Assembly (NCBI GenBank): GCA_902729315.2
Contig: LR746266.1
Span: 2,366,759-2,430,758 of the forward strand
Reading direction: 5' to 3'
From: Spirodela intermedia
Taxonomy: Eukaryota > Streptophyta > Magnoliopsida > Alismatales > Araceae
DNA length: 64,000 bases
Shown here: positions 59,891 through 64,000 of the stretch, in pieces
Position numbering within the stretch: the stretch's first letter is position 1
Layout: each line of letters begins with the position of its first letter
Position numbers and translations under genes: made by a program
Notes under the pieces: generated by a model
The model's input: the letters and a program-made list of their open reading frames with translations, nothing else
Databases searched by the model: none
What the model was told of the DNA's origin: nothing

Positions 59891-61570
59891 AGAACAAGGT
59901 ACAGATATATACATACATATATGTATATATATGCATATGTGTATGTGTGTCACAAACATCAGAATAAAACAAATGTGAGATAAATTTAATTGGAACATGT
60001 TAGTGAATAATTGTCAAAAATATCCATAAGTTATGAGAATGAAATGTAATCAAGATGTCACGGTTCAAGGGTATTTCACTAAATCATTAACCTTCTCTCA
60101 TATAGCTAGGCAACTGATAAAGGTTTGAATCTTACCAAAGCCACAATTTACATTTTTATTATCTAATTAAATCATGATTTTTCTACAAAATGTCAGACAA
60201 CAATCAAGCTGCTAGAATCATTCAATCATCAATGAAAATTTTGTCACCATGATTTGCAAAACATCCTTACCAATTGACAAAGGATTCTAAATAAAAACAC
60301 TATGAATTAATCAATAAAATTAGCTTAGATTGAGATGAATGCACCGTCATTAAGAATAGGATAATCCATCGAGAGACAAATCGCCACCTCTTCAAAGCAT
60401 ACTAGATGTGTTACGAGCCTCCTCTTACTACATGGACTTGAGAATGAAGCTCCCTCGGACCCACATCACCTCTACTTAACTAATTTTTACCAACTAACAA
60501 TCATAACTCATCACTACCAAACTTCTGCTCTACCAAGTAACGGCCAGTAAAAATGTTTCATCGATTGTCATCATCATTTTCTAGACTTCACAAAGAGATC
60601 TAGAAATTGTCCACGTCATCTATGTCTAAGGAGAACCTTTGGGTCTGTGGACAAGATGATAATCTTCTTGAATGTTTAGAATTCAAATAATTCTTGCCAC
60701 GACATAAGAATTCAATTTTACATATTTAAAACTTGATTAGTTTTTAATTTAATATCATTTTTATGATTTTAAATTTTAAAACTCTTCTTTAGTCAATTAC
60801 AATTCTCTTGGTATTTACAATCTCAATTTGTCAATTGAATTATCTATTATCATTTACATAATAATCACAAGGTGGAACCTTGTTTCTACCTAAATCATCA
60901 TTCGTCATGCATTAATGTCATCACCCAAAAAAAAAATAGCAAAGTTTTAAATAAATTTTCTTTTGATCATTTAGTCAAGTAATCATAGAAAATTAAATTC
61001 TTTGAAAAAAATTTAAAATTTTATCAGATATTATCTCACATCTCTATGTTTGATCTAGAAAAATCATACTACTCTAAGGCTTTTTATCGAATTACAATTA
61101 ATATATTTATTCTGATATACTTTTAAAATCTAAAAATAAGTATTTTTCTAGTTTTATAAATTTTAAATTTACCTGATTTACTATACCACAATTAAACCAC
61201 ATCATTGATCATCATACTAAATAGGACTAAGAAGACCTTTGTTTTATTTATGTGTGGTTAAACTCATTAATAATCATGCACATTAGTATAATGAATTATG
61301 TAGATCAAGTATATATGTCTGTCATGAAAATTACATGAAATATAATTTAAATATTTACATTTCCAATCAATTTCCTATATTCTATATAGATACCAACTAA
61401 GTACAATCTGAGTAGGAACAAACATAAACCTTACTTTTATAAGAAATAGTAATCGGCTGTGTCAACAACTATAATTTTCACAATACAAACTATCATGGAA
61501 TTTATATATTTTCATGAGACATTACACCCATATAAGTATTATGCTCATGAAAGGTCTTTGGTGAATATCA
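59891..61570. other. AT-rich intergenic DNA
   Basis: Contains a TA/TG-rich microsatellite-like tract at about 59905-59950. No coding family recognised. Confidence 0.5.
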
Positions 61571-61574
61571 CTTA

Positions 61575-62489
61575 TTAAGGGGGTCTGCAATTATAAAGAT
61601 TTTCACAATATGTAGAGATACCTATTCACTCTTAATCATCTCTCTAACAATCAAGAACATGAAAACTATATGCTTAGTTTTTTTCAAGCTCCTATTATTA
61701 TTGAAATACATGGCACTTACGTTATTGATCCAAAATATTTTTGATGGCTTTAACTTAGTCATATGAATGTCTCATAATATGCTATAAACCATGTAGTCTC
61801 TATGGAAAAAAATATGTGTCTATTTGACACTTAAAGTGAAATAGTTCCTCCAACCAGCAAGTAGATGTAGCATATTGTGAATCTCTTACTATCAATGCAT
61901 CTAGTAAAATCAAAATAACTAAGGATCACAAACTGATTTGATTTCTTATTTATGATCATGTAGTTATTTATTTTTTATAAGTACCACATAACCCTTTTGA
62001 CCACTTTTTAGTAATCCACATCTAGATTGCTTAAGTATTTACTCAATATTCTAACAATTTGCATAATCTTTAGACATTTACATTCATGAGTAGATATACA
62101 ACTTCCTATGACTAATGCATAAAAAAATGCATCTCTTTAATCTAATAATTATTTTGGGGCATTGATTAAAATTATTCTTTTATCTTTTAGTCACTTGAGA
62201 GTCACATGATTTACAATCTTACATGTCAAGTATTTTAAAAAGTTTCTTGATATGACTCTTTTATGATAACCCAAAGAAATTATGAGACTGATCTCAACAT
62301 ATTTGTATACCTAATACAAAATAGACCACAATGATCTTTTATTTCAGAAGTCTTTGATATAAACTTCTTTATTTTAGATAATAAGTCAGTATCATTACTC
62401 ACAAGTAATATGTTATCAACATAAAAAATCAAGAAAATATATTTACTCTTACTAAACTTATAATACTCATAGTTATCAACCATATTCAT
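61575..62489 (-). mobile_element. Decayed Ty1/copia reverse transcriptase / RNase H fragment
   Basis: Minus strand. 62489-62280 reads MVDNYEYYKFSKSKYIFLI then FYVDNILLVSND and further copia RT residues. This is the catalytic YVDDILL block with the second Asp changed to Asn. About 800 bases on, near 61595-61575, IIADPL is the remnant of the ADPLTK motif at the end of RNase H, at the spacing expected for copia. Many stops lie between. The element is dead. Confidence 0.68.
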
Positions 62490-62800
62490 CTCAAAATTGA
62501 GTAAGATGATGTTTGAAGAAACTTGTTATATCATTTCAATACCGATCTAGGTATATATATATCTAATATAGAAGAGACTTTACCAAGATCTTGTATTTCA
62601 AAAGTCTTTGATAGAAACTTCATGGTGTCACATAATAAATATATATATAATTACTAACAATAAATATGACATTGACATATAAAATCAGGAAAATATATGG
62701 ACGCCTACTAAACATATAATATACATAGTTATCAACCATAATCATCTGAAAATTTAGTAATATGATGCTTTAATGAGACTTGTTATCTCATAGAAAAAAA
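62340..62800 (-). repeat. Tandem duplication of the copia RT segment (about 255 bp)
   Basis: About 62340-62545 and 62590-62800 are diverged direct copies: CATAGTTATCAACCAT at 62468 recurs at 62724. Shared phrases include AAGTCTTTGATA.AAACTTC and GAAAATATAT. Both cover the RT catalytic block. Confidence 0.75.
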
Positions 62801-63329
62801 GCCTTATTGAGTCCTTAGATGATTTTTTTAATTTACACAAGTTTCTTAGAGTCTCCTAATAAAACTTTTCTAATTGCAACATATAAATTATTTCATCAAT
62901 GGCATCATTGAGAACGCAGTTTTCATATTCATCTAATGTAACTCAAGATCAGTTTTAGTACCTACCTGCTTAGGCTAGTCCAAGTCGTCAAGTTGACCAT
63001 TTTCAAACCAATATTTGACCAAGTCAAAAAATTTCATGTTATTTAAGGATTCTTAGATGTGTTGTTGACCTTCTAATGTGTAAGGATACAATATCCTCGT
63101 TAAATTCTCCTACCATGTGTTAGCTGAATTATTAGAGATTATGTTGCCACATGTCATGTCATACTTATGTCAAAAAAAATTCACCATATGTCAAATTTGC
63201 TTCAAAGATTTTACCAGATATCAAACCTTATTATTCATCTTAAATATTTGCTACGAAATGTCACATGTGATATTAGAGATTTCATCATATCAAACACATT
63301 GTCCATGTCAACTATTTTATACCACATGT

Positions 63330-63500
63330 CCATTGTGTTGTTATACTTTTGTCACATGTCATATGCATTGTCAAATCTTTACCACATGTCACATGCATTG
63401 TCATATCTTTTACATGTGTCCTATGTACTGTCAAATCTTTGCCTCATTTAGTATCCATTGTTAAATCCTTATCATGGTTGGTATGCCCCTTGTTAAATCT
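63330..63500. repeat. 30-bp minisatellite, about 6 units
   Basis: The core ATTGTCAAATCTTT or variants occurs every 30 bases (63337, 63367, 63397, 63427, 63457, 63487), alternating with CCACATGTCACATGC. More degenerate units reach back to about 63140. Two overlapping Cys/His/Met-rich open frames here are products of the repeat. Confidence 0.85.
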
Positions 63501-64000
63501 AAGATAGGTCAACACAATTTTATGGGTCCACACTATTAAAGTCAACACACTAACTAGTAGGTTTCTCTTGTAAATTGACTTATTCTGATCTAATTTGACT
63601 TGGCTTAATGCTCATATGGCTTTAGACTTATGCTTTCCTTATTTTACAAGTAAAAAACTCATCTACAACAATCAAATCTACATCTAAAGATTCCTTATTT
63701 GACAAGTAATTATTGCATTTCAATTTACCTCACTATAATTTTTCATATTTAGATTTTATATGATTAGTTTATTAGCATGAAAATCAATAGCCTCAACACT
63801 AGATAGAATTATGAATCCAATATTATAGAAGTGACCAAATTTCATCACTTGAATGATCATAATTAAGGTGAGCAATTAAAGCCAAGACCCACATACTTGA
63901 AAAGAGTGGAGTAAGTTGGAAGCTAAACTATTATCAAAATCCTCATGTAATAAGCATGCCTTGAAAAATAGTGGGCTATATAAACTACTCTAACCCAAGG
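63501..64000. other. AT-rich DNA at the window end, no gene seen
   Basis: No family or RNA gene recognised. Confidence 0.5.

Noticed and set aside
63117-63464. 115-aa Cys/His-rich frame suggestive of a small metal-binding protein
   Set aside because: Its residues follow the 30-bp repeat exactly.
1-64000. CRISPR arrays, bacterial operons, tRNA or rRNA genes
   Set aside because: The DNA is clearly plant nuclear. Tandem arrays here lack CRISPR spacing, and no tRNA or rRNA cores were seen by eye.

Overview
The window is plant nuclear DNA. The evidence is long GT-AG introns, two plant housekeeping or meiotic genes that can be assembled exon by exon, decayed Ty1/copia fragments, and AT-rich intergenic DNA interrupted by GC-rich coding islands. 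An angiosperm fits best. A cluster of MiAMP1-type antimicrobial-peptide genes (a patchily distributed family, as I recall known from Macadamia, conifers, cycads and some early-branching or monocot lineages) argues against a crucifer or grass. The exact species cannot be told from the sequence.

Layout. 1-2.1 kb: AT-rich DNA and the 5' flank. 2.1-7.5 kb (+): a complete SPO11-2 gene (11 exons, 383 aa), the catalytic-subunit family that makes meiotic DNA double-strand breaks. 8.5-20.4 kb (+): a complete CBE1-like gene (10 exons, 1034 aa), a plant eIF4E-binding protein with an N-terminal YxxxxLL-type site. 21.6-25.7 kb: intergenic. 25.7-27.6 kb (-): a broken 3' fragment of the RTEL1 helicase gene. 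28.2-52.8 kb: the MiAMP1-like cluster, with six intact intronless 109-aa genes (four distinct proteins), a frameshifted pseudogene present twice, and a signal-peptide-only remnant. 53-64 kb: AT-rich repeat territory with copia gag and reverse transcriptase/RNase H remnants, a large inverted repeat, and short tandem arrays.

The cluster is the most unusual part. A 7.34-kb block (28251-35590) recurs almost unchanged at 41766-49103. The two copies are separated by a 6.2-kb spacer that itself holds another peptide gene, a truncated one and a captured, decayed copy of the CBE1 last exon plus about 1.2 kb of its 3' flank. A perfect 13-bp-arm palindrome lies 38 bp inside the right edge of the block. 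Genes are arranged partly as divergent pairs with related promoters. The encoded peptides keep the MiAMP1 layout but have a rearranged cysteine set: the C-terminal cysteine is missing and there is an adjacent CC plus an additional upstream Cys.

The genes do not form an operon-like unit. SPO11-2 and CBE1 are independent tandem neighbours. The CBE1 and RTEL1 fragments show that the peptide cluster grew by local segmental duplication that dragged pieces of neighbouring genes along. All gene models here are read by eye; no database search was run.
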